Of a DNA stretch of 64,000 nucleotides, positions 1 to 13,300 are shown one piece after another. The notes below the pieces were generated by a model. That model saw nothing but the letters and a program-made list of their open reading frames with translations, had not been told where the DNA came from and made no database searches. The stretch covers positions 1 through 64,000 of the forward strand of contig VZRS01006725.1 in NCBI GenBank assembly GCA_013398055.1, written 5' to 3'. Every line of letters starts with the position of its first letter. The first letter of the stretch is position 1. This DNA is from Ifrita kowaldi. Taxonomy: Eukaryota > Chordata > Aves > Passeriformes > Cinclosomatidae. The position numbers and the translations under genes were made by a program.

Positions 1-1680
1 AAAAGGAAAAAAAAAAGAAAAGACAAGTGTTGGATTGACCAGTTTCACCTTTCTCCTTGTCGTTTAAGATAAAATTACCTAAAGCTGTTTGCTTAGCCAT
101 AAATTTGTCAGATTTCTTACATTTTAGATTTTAGCCCTTTGCAAATAAAAAGATGGGGACATCTGTTACAAGATTAAATCCTTCTTATCCTGTTGCCTAT
201 CCCCTCAACTATTTTCTGCCTGCCCAGTTCCCTCACAAGTGTCTCGAACTTGCACTTTTACATACTGAATGACAACCCTGTATTGATCTGGCAATAAAAA
301 ATCTACTAATTTTTTTTTTTAAATCCCCTTCAGGCTTTTCCTCTGTTGTGACAACTTCGGGAAATCATCCAAAAGAATGGAAAATTATTAGGATGAGGAG
401 AGGCATGAAAAAGTGTATCTTTAAAGAGAACAAGTGCATGTAAGCCCCACGTTTTCCTCTTTCCCAGCCTTACAGAACTGCCTCCTTTTCAGAAGCCACT
501 TAACTCTCCAGCCCCATTCTTTAGGGAAAAAAGGAAGAAATAGGGCTAAGTAGCCATGCCTTGAGTCCCATCAGTTCAAAAGGGCAAGCCAAAAGGGATG
601 CCCAGCCCAAGGGCCCTGAGTCAGCCCAGCACCACATCACTGAACCTGGGGAGAGAAATGAGGGGGGGGGTATTGAGAGGACCCAAGTAACCACTTCAGA
701 GATGCCTTTAATGCCATCATTCAATCAGTTTGGGGTTTACTTACATTTTTAATGACTTCCAAGTAGTTTCCAAAGTTATCTGAGGCTGAAGGTTCAGGAA
801 AATAACTAGGTGCACACGGATAACTGGTGGAGATAGAAAGCTTCTCCTTTCCTGGAGTCTTTCACCATATGGAGCTCTGAAAATGAAAGATTTCTGTTGT
901 TGTACTGTGCTGTAAGTTATTTGGGTTTCACTGAAAACAAATCAAGTAAAGCAGGTGGGATTTTATCTTCTTCCTCCTCCTTCATGCTCAATCCCAGGAG
1001 ATGGTGGATGCGTAGTCTCCTTATTGGAAATACTTCAGTTCCCTTGATCATAACATGTTTCTTGTGCTTTGTTGCGTGTTGCTGTTCTTAACTAGACCAT
1101 TAAGTGCTAATATATTTTTCTTACATTGCTTTTTACCACAGTAACTCGAGGAAGTCAGATTCTAGAGCAGTTATTTTAAATCTGACTTTAGAGGACCTTG
1201 GATAGGATCCTGACTTTGAAACACCTTGTTATGCCATGACAGAAACACATTTTGGTACTCCCTGTTTAAAGATGCCATAAATGGCATAGTTGATCTTTTA
1301 TTCATTATTTACTGTTGCAGCTGATATGGATGGATTTCACTCTGCTTTTTCTTCATGGATAAATGCATTCTTTAAATGGCTTTGAACACTTTTAAAGTAT
1401 GAATTTCCCATACAATATGTTGGGATAACTGGTTAATTAGATCTGATTTCTTTTTTTCCCCTTTTCCGAATTTTGCTTTCATGTGCACACTACCCTGAGA
1501 ATTATGTTTATTTTCCAGTGTTAATGATACCAAAATTGATAAAGCTACTCACAAAATCAGCCACCAAAAGTTGGTATTTCATGTTTGTCTTGCATTTCCT
1601 CGGACAATTCCCAGTACTCACTGGGGACCATGATAAGTCCTGAGCTAAATTGCTGACTATAACTACAACTACAAGGACGT
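1..1680. other. Non-coding AT-rich stretch, nothing recognised
   Basis: I see no gene, RNA or named repeat here. The sequence has A-rich and T-rich runs (near position 1 and near 310) and a short G-run at 662-669. The reading frames are short and carry no family motif. Confidence 0.5.
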
Positions 1681-1866
1681 AGAATCATTGAATTATAGAA
1701 TCACAGAATGGTCGGGTTGGAAAAGCCTTAAAGGTCATCCCATTCCACCCCCTGCCATGGGCAGGCACACTTTCCACTATCCCGGGTTGCTCCAAGCCCC
1801 ATCCAACCTGGCCTTGGACACTCCCAGGGATCCAGAGACAGCCACAGCTTCTCTGGACAACACGTG
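1681..1866 (-). mobile_element. CR1 LINE fragment, 3' end, antisense
   Basis: The plus strand reads AGAATCACAGAATGG, then GGGTTGGAAAAGCC, CCCTGCCATGGGCAGG and CCCATCCAACCTGGCCTTGGA. This is the reverse complement of the avian CR1 3' untranslated end, so the element lies on the minus strand with its 3' tail at the left. It is a typical 5'-truncated copy of about 185 bp, diverged by scattered substitutions (for example TATCCCGGGTTGCTCC where younger copies read TAGACCAGGTTGCTCA). The right edge is approximate, where similarity fades after the CTTCTCTGGACAAC motif. Confidence 0.92.
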
Positions 1867-4465
1867 GACTGATCCTAAGTTATTATGACACTTGTTATAC
1901 TTAAAAGTTATAAATATTTTGTAAAGTTATGAGTTGAGAAAGGAGCTACATACAACAGTAAGAATTCATTTGATCAATCCCAATTTCAGCGTTATTGACT
2001 GCATATTCCTGAGGAACAAGTAAATCCATATATCAATAGTTGTCATCTCCAAAACCCACCAAATTGAATTAGTGTTAATTCACATTTCATTATAAAATTA
2101 TTTTTATCAATCATCTAGGGGCTCTATGCAACAAAGCCTACAGTGCACAACAGAGAAGGAATGCCAGGAAATTAAATCAGGAAAACTTACAAAATACATT
2201 ATCTAGATTAAACCTATGATTCTGCAGATATTTAAATTCGGCATGAAATTGATCCACAACATTCCAGAAGGGAAAAGATTGCAATTTGATCTTAGAAGTA
2301 CCCAGACTAGTCTCCTTTGTGTCATCTCCCTCTCCTTGCAGGTGAGAGGTTTGAGGGATGACAGTAGATATATATTTCCCATGTCTTCCTGAGCACCTTT
2401 CAAAAGCAGACGTGCATTATAATAATAATAATGAATTTCACATATTCTCAGTGCTTATGCATTTTGAATAAGAATTATATATAATTAAATTTTGAAGATC
2501 TTTAGGGTTTTTCTTAGATCATAACCAGACAAACACCCATTCACAGCACTGCCCATCAAGCCCAAGAACCAGTAGCTGCAAATTCCTGCCTTTGACACAT
2601 GGATCCATAAAGGCCAAAGATAATTCCAGTTTTTAAAAAGTTTCCATCTTGCTCTTTATATAGTGATTGCACTGGCTCAAAACTCACCTAAAATTAGCTC
2701 TCAAACCTTTCTGACCTTACACACTTATTTTCTGCAAGTGTGCCAGCAATGAGTCGCTTTATCCCAGGTAAAAGCTGGGCAAGCACAAGCAGTCTCCCTG
2801 CCTCCTGTTGTCGCCCTCCTTCTTCCTTGCTCCATGGAAAGCAGAGCTTGGTGGGACTTCTAAGAGCACGAGTTTGTGAGGTGGGTGTTGAACTCAGGGG
2901 CAGTGCACCAGCCTGAGCTCTTAGCTGGGAGAGAGCAGGACTCCCTCCACACCCCTCTTTTATTCGTGTGGCCACTTGTGCACATTCATTGTGCAGTTGT
3001 GCACTTGAATCTTCTTTGTTATGATGTTTTGTGCTGGAAAACAAGATCTGGGAATGCTTTAGTGGATCCTGGTGCCTTCCTGCAACCACTCTCAGAGGGG
3101 ATTTCATGGGTGGCCCCAACCTGCAGAGACATGGGGCAGCTCCAGCTACCCCAAAACGTGCTGCGGAGAAACAGATTGCAAGGATATTTAGAGATAAACA
3201 TCTTCTGTTTTCCCAAATATAACTAAATATTCTCTTGCTCAAAATATCTTGAAAATTAGTCATTCACAGTGGCTTTGTTTGCACAATCCTGTTCTCTCAA
3301 AGCTCTCCTCCATGCATACACACATGGCCCCTGGAGGGATTTTTGCTGAACCTCCTCCCAGTTAAAAAGCATTAGAGCCACCACTGCTGGGCACACAATC
3401 AAACCAGGCTGAGTTAGAGCAGTTGAACAGATTATACTTATTAGCCAAGTGACTGCAGCTGACTTTGTACACAGGTCGGGTTTTCTTTAACAATGACAAA
3501 CACAACACTTTAGCTTAAACCTCTGTGGAGGTGATGTAAGTAAAGTCCGCTGCTTTATGATTTGGGCTTTGAAAGTGCCTTTCTGTGGTCTCAGTCAAAT
3601 AATTTAATTTTACCCCATGATGTTTCAAACACTTTCCTCTAAAAAAGGGAGAACATTTGCTTGACATGGAGGACCATAAAATAATTAAAGAAGTTTTTGT
3701 TAACTGTTTATTTGAAATGCTGGAAGGAGATCAATATGTTGATTTGTGTGAGCAGATACTGGTTTGCATGAGCAGATATTTGAAGATGTGAACAGTGCTA
3801 ATGCTTTTTCCTAACTAATTAATACCCGCAGAACACTGAAAAAGAAAGTCCTACAATTCACTGAATATAGGAGTATAGAAGCCCTGAAATTCCTTTCAGT
3901 TAATTCAGGCAATTACTGCCAAAATTTTTTAAAAGGTCTGAAAGCTTCATCATGATGGAGTCACTGCAGTTACCTGCCAGGACAACCTGAAAACTATTCA
4001 ATAATGGTAGTTCAGGTCCAATTTGAAAAGTAGCCCAAGACAGGAAGCAATTTTCTTATGCCATAAAACACTTTCAGGTTACAAAAGTCCCATTCTGGGG
4101 TGAGGGAGAACCAAGAGGTTGCAGAAATTTTCACCATAGAGCAAAATTATAAAAACTCACTGTTGGAGGCATTCACACAAGGTGTGACCGAGCCAAGCCT
4201 GGCTCTTCCCCTGTCTGCTTTAGGGTTTTCAGGCTCCTGGAGACCAGTGTCTGCCAGCCCATTGCATATTCCTCTGCTGATCTTCTGCTGGATGGGGCTG
4301 CTTTTCACAGGTAAATAAATAGGTTTTGTACAAGTAGAGGAGGGAGGAGGCTGACTAACTACTTGATTCAAAACAATGGCATGATCTTATCCCCAAGTGG
4401 GGACCATGACACTCAGAAAATCTTTATCACTGTGGTTCCTGTTTGTATAGAAGCTGTTTTGGAAA
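1867..4465. other. Non-coding stretch without recognised gene
   Basis: AT-rich sequence with a short (AAT)n run near 2418-2431. A 189-codon minus-strand frame at 2694-3263 lies in the locally GC-richer part but shows no recognisable domain and is judged to be chance. No RNA gene or named repeat was seen. Confidence 0.45.
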
Positions 4466-4510
4466 AGGAAGCTTGGAGGTCTTTTCCAACCTTAATGATC
4501 CTATGGTTCT
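4466..4510 (+). mobile_element. CR1 LINE 3' tail remnant
   Basis: The string GAGGTCTTTTCCAACCTTAA followed by TGATCCTATGGTTCT matches the last 40 or so bases of a sense-oriented avian CR1, including a degraded copy of the terminal ATTCTATG-type repeat. Only the extreme 3' end survives, as is usual for heavily 5'-truncated CR1 insertions. The left edge is uncertain. Confidence 0.75.
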
Positions 4511-7400
4511 TTACCCCAGTGGGGATACATATTTGAGGAAGGTTGTGTTCAGGTAGTCTGCATCAGAAAAAGACAGAGGTCTTTTTCTCTCTATATTACT
4601 GGAATTAGAATTTTCACCCCCAATTTGTATAACATTTGAAGCAAAAGTTTTCTCAAAACTGTTACTTTCCCATAAAACACTTTGCTTTGTTACAGCAAGT
4701 CAGAATTTTCTAATTAAACATTCTGCTTAATAAATAAAAAAAATCCCATCTGAGTATACCGTATTTTTTTTTCCACCAGTAAAGTTGTTGGTGGAAGTTG
4801 TTGCAAACTGGAGTCAAGTTTAGAAGACCATTGTCAATATGTAAAATAAACCATTTAAGCATAAAGTCTGCTGCACACTGAGGTCATGGTGGACTGACTT
4901 GACTTATAGTTGCTGCAGAGAGGCAACAAACTATTATTTTTCCCACCTTCTGCTCAGTCAACCATCTCAGCTCCTATTGATTCCAACAGAGATTCACTTC
5001 CTTTAAGGTTTGATTTGCAAGTTATATATTTTGCATTTGACCTATTACCAAGATACCTTTTTCCCATGTTCTCTATTTCTGTTCTTGCATTTTAGTCCAA
5101 ACAAAATTTTACAAAGGAATAGAGAATCTAATTATATATATACATATTTTAAAAGATCCTTATATTTTACAGCTAAATCAGAAAACAAGCAATTTTTAAC
5201 AGTTCATAAAGGCCCATAATTTTCTTTATCCTATGATCTTTTCTATACCATGATCAGCAAATAAAATTAAAATAATTATCTTTGCCTTCATAACTTAGGA
5301 GCATCTTAACAGAATGGGCTAGACTTATAAATTTTGTGTCTCTGACTTAGGAAATTGTTCAGTGGACAAGACCTAAAAATTATGCAGGTGTCTAAAGGGT
5401 GACTCAGGAGAAACTGAAGCATCTCAGTTAAAGATTTTGCTCAAAAAGTCCTTCTAACTGTGAAGTACCTCCCTGGGCATGTCAGGGCTGACCTCCTCTG
5501 CTACCCACAACTTCTCTCCTGCACCCATCAAGCTGATCAGAACTCAGAAATCAGTGGGGTTTTTTTTCCTTAAATCTCTTGAGGAATTTGATCTAATAGC
5601 TGTTCAGAGATCACAGCCAACAAACATGTGAAGAATACAGATGAAGGGACTTTATTTTTAAAACTTGGCCCTCAAGAGAATGATTGGTAGTGGTGCTCAT
5701 GTGTTATATACGCTGTTTCTTACAGTGTTTGCCCAAGAAATGGAGAATATATATTTGATTTCACCTTCTGCCAGGGAAAGTGCAAGTCCACATTCCCAGC
5801 CCCGCAGTGCAGCTCCTTAACCAATGCACTGCAAGCTGCTGGTGGGTTTCTGATCTCAGGACCAGAGGTATTTTCCAAAGACAGTTTAATCTAGCAGCAG
5901 AGAGTTTAATTGCTTCCAGCAGGGAAGGGAGCTGCACTCCAGGCTGCTGTGTCTGTACAAATGATCAAACACTTGGCAGCTTCACATGCACTGGGCCTGC
6001 TGCTGGCCCTTTCTAATACAAACCCCTGTCAGCGTGTGAAGGGATGGTCAAAGGTGCCTCTCCCAGGCTGAGGGGCTCAGATGAACCATTCCTCCACCTC
6101 AGCCACCACTTGGCCAGCAGGCAGCTAAGCCTGGATGTGGCAGGACGGGAAAGCCTTCTCCATGCTCAGCATTGGTTACCACCACACACCACACTGCCCT
6201 TATCAGCGCCTTTCCTGAATAGGCTCGTGGAGACTTTCCCTATGGTGTGTTCACCATCCCAAAGATGTTCAGTGCAAAACAAGTAGCCCTTAATAAACTG
6301 CATTTGTTGAAACACTTCTGAGGGTTTTTTTTCCCCTTAGTTATTTAAATAGTACATTACTATAGCAACTAGTGCCTCACTATCTTTAATGTATTAAACT
6401 TCATTACACCATATGAGGCAGGAGAATATTATTATTTTACTTTACAAAGGTGGGAGCGAGATATAGATACTAAATGGGTGCTTACATAGAAAAGCTAAAT
6501 TAGAATTTCAGCAAAGAAGACGCACCCAAGTTAACTCTATTTTAGCAGCCGCTGGTAGCAACAGGAGCAAAGACAACCTAGTGTGGACTGGTGGTTGGGA
6601 GGCCAAATCTTCCAGCTCCCACTGAAACCTGCCCCTGCTCCCCTGCAAGGGGTTCACGTGTTGAAATCATGTTTGTGCCCATTTTGCAGCCACATGTTAT
6701 TTTGCCTGAGTGATGATGGGCAGGAGCTTTCTTTCCATGAATCATAACACAATGTTTCGATTCTTTTCTGCAACAGGAACAGAGTCCTGGAGAAAACTGG
6801 AGCATCATCCAGCAGAGAGCCATGGCCCCAGCACCACCTCCATCCCACTCCTGGGTCAGTCCTGCATGGAGCAGGCAAAGCTCTGCATCACACAGGGCTC
6901 TGTGTGTCTGTGTGCCGGGCCCCACACAGGACCACACGATTTAAGATGTGTCACTTCTCAAAGTCACCATTATTTAACCGAGAAAGCACATGAATTGATA
7001 GCACTTTATTAGCATTGCTGGCACATCGCTCCTGCAAAGCAGAGTGGCAAGTGAGGTCACTCCCTCATGCGAAAGAAAGGTGTTGTATTATTCCAAAACT
7101 CGTTTTGATCTTTAATTTATTTGCTTCATGTAAAAAAAAAAAAAAAATCAGTGACAGATATGTTGATTCAGAACGTCTGTTAACAGTAGCGCTCTGAGGC
7201 TTATCAAAGAAAGACAAGTTTGAAAAAGAATCTATACTTTGAAAAAGAAAGAAAAATCAGAAGTCAGATATAACACAAGTGTATTTTTTTCTTAAAACCC
7301 TTCCTGAAAATTATCCTTGAGCTCTAACAGCAGCTGCTGCTTCGAATAGATTTTCCTTTTTTTTTTTTTGATTCTTCAGTTAAGATGTTAGAAGGAGTAA
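4511..7400. other. Non-coding stretch without recognised gene
   Basis: No supported gene. It contains A16 at 7132-7147 and T13 at 7357-7369. Overlapping frames on both strands at 6578-7012 are under 120 codons and carry no family motif. Confidence 0.45.
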
Positions 7401-7484
7401 GTTTAGATTTAGATTTAGATTTAGATTTAGATTTAGATTTAGATTTAGATTTAGATTTAGATTTAGACTTAGATTTAGATTTAT
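7401..7484. repeat. (TTTAGA)n hexanucleotide microsatellite
   Basis: About 14 tandem copies of the hexamer TTTAGA run without interruption except for one substitution (TTTAGACTTAGA near 7466-7472). The minus strand therefore reads as a Leu-Asn repeat inside a spurious frame. The unit differs from the vertebrate telomere hexamer TTAGGG at more than one position, so it is not an interstitial telomere. It directly follows a T-run and an AT-rich flank. Confidence 0.95.
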
Positions 7485-8812
7485 CTTAAAAAATGAGTCA
7501 ATAATTATAAAACACTGCAAATGACGAGGGTATGTAGTGTTAACATGAGTTTGGCCACTCATACAGGTAGCTAATATACATGGGCCTGAGACACAGTCTA
7601 CAGAAGTCACTTGAAGTCTCCCAAATAACTCCAAGAAGCTGCAAACAAAACTATCAAATGGAATACTGCAAAGCCTGACCATGCCCTGCACCAGATTTTG
7701 CATGGGAAACAGTTCTTAACTCTGGAATCATCTTCTGGAGTCTTGGGTTGTGGTTTTTAAATGTTCTGCCACTAGTCATGATGGCTCCAAAGAAAAGCTT
7801 GAAAAACAGCTGAAGGTAAGACACGGCAAGAACATATCCCTGAGTTTTCAAAGTCTGAAATAGTGTTTGTGAGAAGCAGGAATGCAGCATTCATCTGAGA
7901 GGCTTGTTAAAGCCCAGACCCTGGAGTAAGAGCTGGCAGAGAATTTGATGTGTGGGGACCTAAAGAAACAGTGAATTCCAAATCAATATGTAACACAATT
8001 GTTACTGAACTGAATGCTGTTCTCCTTTTCCATTCAGACTCCACTTTCCCTTTGGCCATATCCCTGTTATCATGAGACTAAACAGCAGAGATTTCATTCA
8101 TTTCACTGCCCCAGTAACTAATCTATTCCCTGAACTATTTCTACATACAAGATCAAAAGTGGTGTTGAAGAATAGGTGCTTGCTACCAGGTTTAAGAAAA
8201 AAAAATTATTCTAATTTGTTGAAGCAAATACGGCATTGGAAACAGAAAATAAAAAACAAGTCAAGAAGTAATGAGGGAGAGTCAGTGCTGATAGTGGGAA
8301 GAGCCTGAGGATGTGCCTTGCATTGCAGCACATCATCACACGCCACCAGGGATGCGCTCTCTGTCTGAGGATGCCGGCGTGTGCTTCCCAGAGAGAATAA
8401 TCCTCCTTTCCCAGGCAGCAAAACCTCTGCTGATAGCAAGGATGTGGGATGGAGGGGATTGCCCTGAGAAACTCAGGGGAGTGCTCCCACAGCCCAGCTG
8501 GAAGGGGAAACAGATAAACCCCTTGTATGGCTTCTCCTCGGGGAACAGCTCAGCACTCACGAGGGGCTTTGCAAAAAGAACTAAACAATCTTCCGAGGCC
8601 TGGGAATAATTTTGCAAGATGTCTGGGGGCACCAGGAAGGAGCCCTGCTTGGAGAACAAGCTCTGGGGGCAGCAAAAGTTGTTTCAGCTTTCTTTTCGTC
8701 AATTTAAAAGGTATCACCTGAGGGGGTCTTATTGCTGTGTTCAGGGATTTTTTTTTTAGTTTTTAAAGGGATTTTTAAAATTTTTTAACAGTTTTCAGTT
8801 TTTAACACATAT
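7485..8812. other. Non-coding stretch, nothing recognised
   Basis: No gene or named repeat. A locally GC-richer patch at about 8310-8660 holds overlapping short frames on both strands without any recognisable domain. T-rich runs near 8749-8790 precede the next CR1. Confidence 0.45.
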
Positions 8813-9155
8813 AGAATCACAGAATCATCAAGGTTTGAGGAGACATTCAAGGTCATCCCATTGGCAGCCCAACACCACAATAATCACCCCTGAAACATAT
8901 CTCCAAGTGTCACATCCAGACATCTCTGGAACACTTCCAGAGACAGTGACTCCAACTTCCTGGGCAACTTATTCCAAGCCCTGACCACTCTTTTAGTGAA
9001 ATCTTTATTTGCAATATTTAATCTGAACCTTCCCTGGCTCATCTGAAGGCCATTTCCTCTCATCCTTTCCCTCTAGACAATGCAGAGGGGACCGACCTCT
9101 CCCTCACTACAACCTCCTTCCAGGTCGTTGTAGAGAGGAATGAGGTCCCCTGCAA
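8813..9155 (-). mobile_element. CR1 LINE fragment, 3' portion, antisense
   Basis: The plus strand begins AGAATCACAGAATCATCAAGG and continues through CAAGGTCATCCCATT, TCTCTGGAACACTTCCAGAG, CTTCCTGGGCAACTTATTCCA, ATTTCCTCTCATCCTTTCC and TAGAGAGGAATGAGGTCCCC. These are in order the complements of avian CR1 3' UTR and terminal ORF2 landmarks. The element is in minus orientation, about 340 bp, 5'-truncated and clearly diverged. The truncated end near 9155 is placed where similarity stops. Confidence 0.92.
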
Positions 9156-10321
9156 AGATGTTGTCTTGAAAATATAAACGGGGTTAAAAAGCCCAGCAAT
9201 CTGATTGCCAGGTTTGACTGGGACTGGCTGTTGTCACTGTGGCACAGACCCTACAGAGCCACCACCCTGCCCAGTCCTTTATTCACCTTGTGACACGACC
9301 CAGATAAGGCCAAGTGCTGACACTCCTCTCCCACACCTCCTCCTCTTCCTCTGCTCTGCTCCAGCCCTTTGAAATAGTCCATTTGCCTCTGAGCACTGCC
9401 TGGGTACTCCTTGTCCACTCTATCCACCTTTTGTTGCTTCATATGGAGTGATGTGAACTCTCTCAGTCTCTGACTTAAAAACCCCACTTCGGGGAATGAT
9501 GTGAAAAGCATTTCTTTTAAAATGAAGAAAGTGAATTGAATGTTTTTTTTCTGGTAAGCATCAAGGCTATGAATAAGAGCAAGGAAATACATGGAAGGAA
9601 CCAGCTGATGGGTGCTGAAGGTGTCTGCTTTGGATGGATTATCAAATCCATCTTCAAATATTTCAAGGCACATTTTATAACAGGCATTTGACTATTAAAA
9701 TAATAGTAAAAGTAAAAATAATGGATTTTTTAAAATTTAAATCATATTCTCCCTTCAGTCTATAACAATATTCCAGTTAATGACTTGATCTATTATATAG
9801 TTCTGTTATATGCTAATAAAGTTAATATATTTCCCATTTCAAAAGTGGTTTCCAAGAATATTGTATCAATTACTCTTATTAAAGCTTTCTGATGGTCCTG
9901 GGGGGTGGACTGTGCAAATACAGGGAATATTATTACGCCTCCCTAACCCTTTAAAATATGGCCAGTGTGGATGCTACATTTTGAGCATTGTTAGACCAAT
10001 GTGTTGCTGCTGTGTATTAGCAAACTCTTTCACAAGAACACTGTCAAAAGAAAATAATGCCATGGTTAGCTGTACATTGAGCAAACTAATGGATCTGAAA
10101 GAAATTTCAATGTGGTAAATAATCTTCTGTCTGCTATAATTAAGGATGTAGTTGAGAAGAGGAAGATTACTTATCTGCTAGCATGAAAGGAAAAGAGCGT
10201 GAATGAAAATAAATTACATGCAGCCCTTTCCAGTGAAGAGGACTGCCCCTGAGCGCTCACGGGAGATTTATGCGTTCCTAAAGACATTCCTGCATCTGCC
10301 CTGCTGTGCACAAGGCGGGGG
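9156..10321. other. Non-coding stretch with one 140-codon minus-strand frame
   Basis: The minus strand has an uninterrupted frame at 9251-9673. Its translation shows no signal peptide, membrane segment or family motif that I recognise, and a frame of this length is expected by chance in a window of this size. Nothing else was recognised. Confidence 0.4.
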
Positions 10322-10338
10322 NNNNNNNNNNNNNNNNN
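10322..10338. other. Assembly gap of 17 N inside a G-run
   Basis: Seventeen Ns are flanked by five Gs on the left (10317-10321) and seven Gs on the right (10339-10345). The unresolved sequence is most likely a long poly-G tract or G-rich microsatellite that the sequencing chemistry could not read. Two frames translated across it contain only unknown residues there. Confidence 0.9.
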
Positions 10339-13300
10339 GGGGGGGACCTGTAACCCAAAGCTGCCATTGCTCCTGCTCCCTCTACAGGAAAATGCCATGC
10401 CAACATCACTGTGGCACCAGACACCCAACACCTCAGTACACGACATCAGAAAATTATTCTCCACTCTGGTGTGGTGAATACTGACATGACACTTCTGAGG
10501 CTGACAGGACCTGGTGCACCCCAGTGTCTGTATCAGGTCACATTGACCCACAGCAACCAACAGCTTGGGAAAACTGGGAAATCTTTAAATGATCCAAGTT
10601 CGGTTCAATTGCAAGATGCACAATTCTCCTCCCCCCTGCCCTGCCTTTTGGAATTGTTTATAGGATGCTCACAGCACACATGTGGTTTGACAGCAAAACC
10701 AGAAAGTAGATGGAGAATTTTTCACCTGGGCATAATTTCACATGGGATTACTTGCAAGGAATAGAACATGATGTATTTTGAAGAGTAGTGAATGATCCAG
10801 CTACCCATGTGGGAGCCAGAGCCTGTATCAGTGCACTGCCAAGACCTCACTCACTCAAACACTGCATCTCACCACTTCTTTATTTATGGTTTTCCTCCCA
10901 TCTGCAGACATAATACCCTGGTGACCTCCAGTGAGAAACAGGGTCAGAGGAAAAAGCTAGGAAGAAAAGATTTTTTGAACAGAAGATCTGAATTCTATGA
11001 AATATGAAATTATTCACATTCATAGGGGCTAAGGGACCCTCTGCAATATTGCTAATTAGTTTAGAAGCAGAAAAAGTCAAAATCAACTTTGTTATGTTTC
11101 AGGAGATGTAATGTTTCTTCTGGACCTTGGCATGGTCAAAGCACAGGAGTTTCCTTCTCTCAAGCACTTGCAAGAAAGACACAAGGACACCTCAGAAGGG
11201 ACAACAAGAGAGTATGTTCCTTATTCCACTATGTGACTGGCTAATTCCATGAAGCGTGAGCATTTTAGGAAGTTTTCACTGTACATTTGACAGTGATGCT
11301 CTTACTATCCATAAAAACACTTACTCTTCTCTTCAGAACCCCAACAGTCACTAATCTCAAGTTTCAGAGGTCAATAGTAGGAGAAGCAGGTGGGAGAGGA
11401 GACGTATAACTTTACATTTTCTTACATGTTTGAAAGGAGAGAGTCTCCAGCTTTGCTGAATGTTTTATCCCTCTTACATCAAGAAAGTTGATATGCTCTC
11501 AGAGTTTACCTCCTGGTAAGGAATATACAGCACTTAGGATTTTATTTACTGATTCATTTTTTATCATTTCTTCACAAGTTAAAGCATTCTTACTGCCTGT
11601 AATATAAAACCAAAATTATTTCAAGGTTTCTCTTTTTTTTTTTTTTTACAGTTTACATTTTTGCTCAGTATATCCCTTTATTAGTGTTACACATTCTAAG
11701 AAATAACCAAAATTGAAGACATAATTACAGGTGAGACTATAACATTGAGATGATTTGCTGATACTGTAACCTCTCCAGGAGTAAAAACTGCAGCAGAAAA
11801 ACAGTCAAGTATTTTATTTGCCTTTCATTCTACTATTATGGGCAGGGATAGTATTAAATATTCCACTACACAACTCAAAATATCTGCAAGAATGGATTAA
11901 AGCAGATATGTGTACTTTTACCAGCAACTGTAATGCCTTTAAGAGGTATTTCTGGCTAAAAGGTGCAGACTGGGTGGTTCTTTCAGTTCTTTTGCAATTG
12001 TAGCATCACCCAAGCTGACAAGCACCCTGAGTCTCCCAGACCCTAGGAGTGGAAATACTGGCTCATTATCATTCTGAGAGCTCCTGGAGCAATGCAGAGG
12101 CCAAGCTGTGTTAGCCTGCATGGGCAGGATATTGCTGCACGGGAGAACCTGGAGGAAGGCAGTAATTTGAATGGATGGGAGTTCACATGGAGGCTTCCAC
12201 TGATACTATTTTATCCAGAAAATCCCGGAGTGCAAACCGTAAGTTGTGACTCCATATGCCAGTCTGGGAAAAAAACGTCCTGTTTAATAGGAAAGGATAA
12301 ATTTCAGCTCAGTTTTCTTAACATTGCCTTTTCCCTTCCTCCTTACAGCTTTCCAGATGTCCTGCAGAGTGCCCCCTCATTTCTTTCTGGAAGAGCAGCG
12401 CAGCACTTAGAAAACCAAGACACAAGTCTCACTCCCATATCCGACATCTCACATTCCTTGGGCCAAGTTGGTCCAAATTCGGATCTCATTTCTTATTTAA
12501 GGCTGTGCTGGTGTGCTTTTCTGCAGAACACTGGCTGCCTGAGGACCATGAGCTGTATGTATATTTCTATATCTATACATATCTATATCAAGTGTCAGGT
12601 CCTCCAATCATGAAGAAACTGCCCAAATAGCCCAGAAATTTTCACAGGAAGGTGACTTCTTAGTGCACTGGAAGCACCAAACTGGAGGTGTTTGCTGCTA
12701 TTTTTCTTCTCAGCCTAATTTCTAATTTTGTTTACTTTCTTGATATGTCCACTGACATCTGAGGAAGAGAGATTGCTGACTGCAAATATATCTCCCTTTG
12801 GCAGAATCATCCCTGTAATTTGTGCTGACCATATGAATATCTAGACAGTTAATACAGCAAGGGAAGGTTTTATTTTTTCAAAGTGGGGAAAAAAGCTTTC
12901 TCTGCGTGGTGCTGGGTGAAAATATGGGATCTCCTTGAACAATTCAGTTAGGAAAGGATTTGGAGTTCAAATGAAAAATACCTATTTTCAGTTACTCCAG
13001 TTTAGATCTGAAATTATTTCATTGAAGTGAAATTATTTTTGTGTTACCTTGGGCTAAATGCTCAGAATTCAGCCACACTGTGCCATTATGCATTTTTCCC
13101 CTACTAAAAAGGCAGAATATCACAACTTACTTTTTAATGGTGAAGAAGGAGGCATTAGCACCGCATTTGAAGTGGAAGTTTTAGCTCCTGTGTTACACAG
13201 TTTCCAGGGAAGTATCAGATACAAGCACTGCAGCCTGCCTACCTCGGGCAGTAATTACTTTCCTGGCTGGCAGTAGCTTGCTTGTGGTGTATTTCATTTA

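Noticed and set aside
2694..3263. 189-codon minus-strand open frame, the longest free of Ns
   Set aside because: No recognisable domain, low-complexity composition and overlapping frames open on the plus strand. In 64 kb with six frames, one frame of this length is plausible by chance.
7401..7484. Interstitial telomere repeat
   Set aside because: The unit is TTTAGA, not TTAGGG, so it is an ordinary microsatellite.
9251..9673. 140-codon minus-strand open frame
   Set aside because: No family motif, no splice or promoter context, and length compatible with chance.
12092..12613. 173-codon plus-strand open frame
   Set aside because: The translation ends in a low-complexity Ile/Tyr run from a TATA-rich tract and shows no domain; probably chance.
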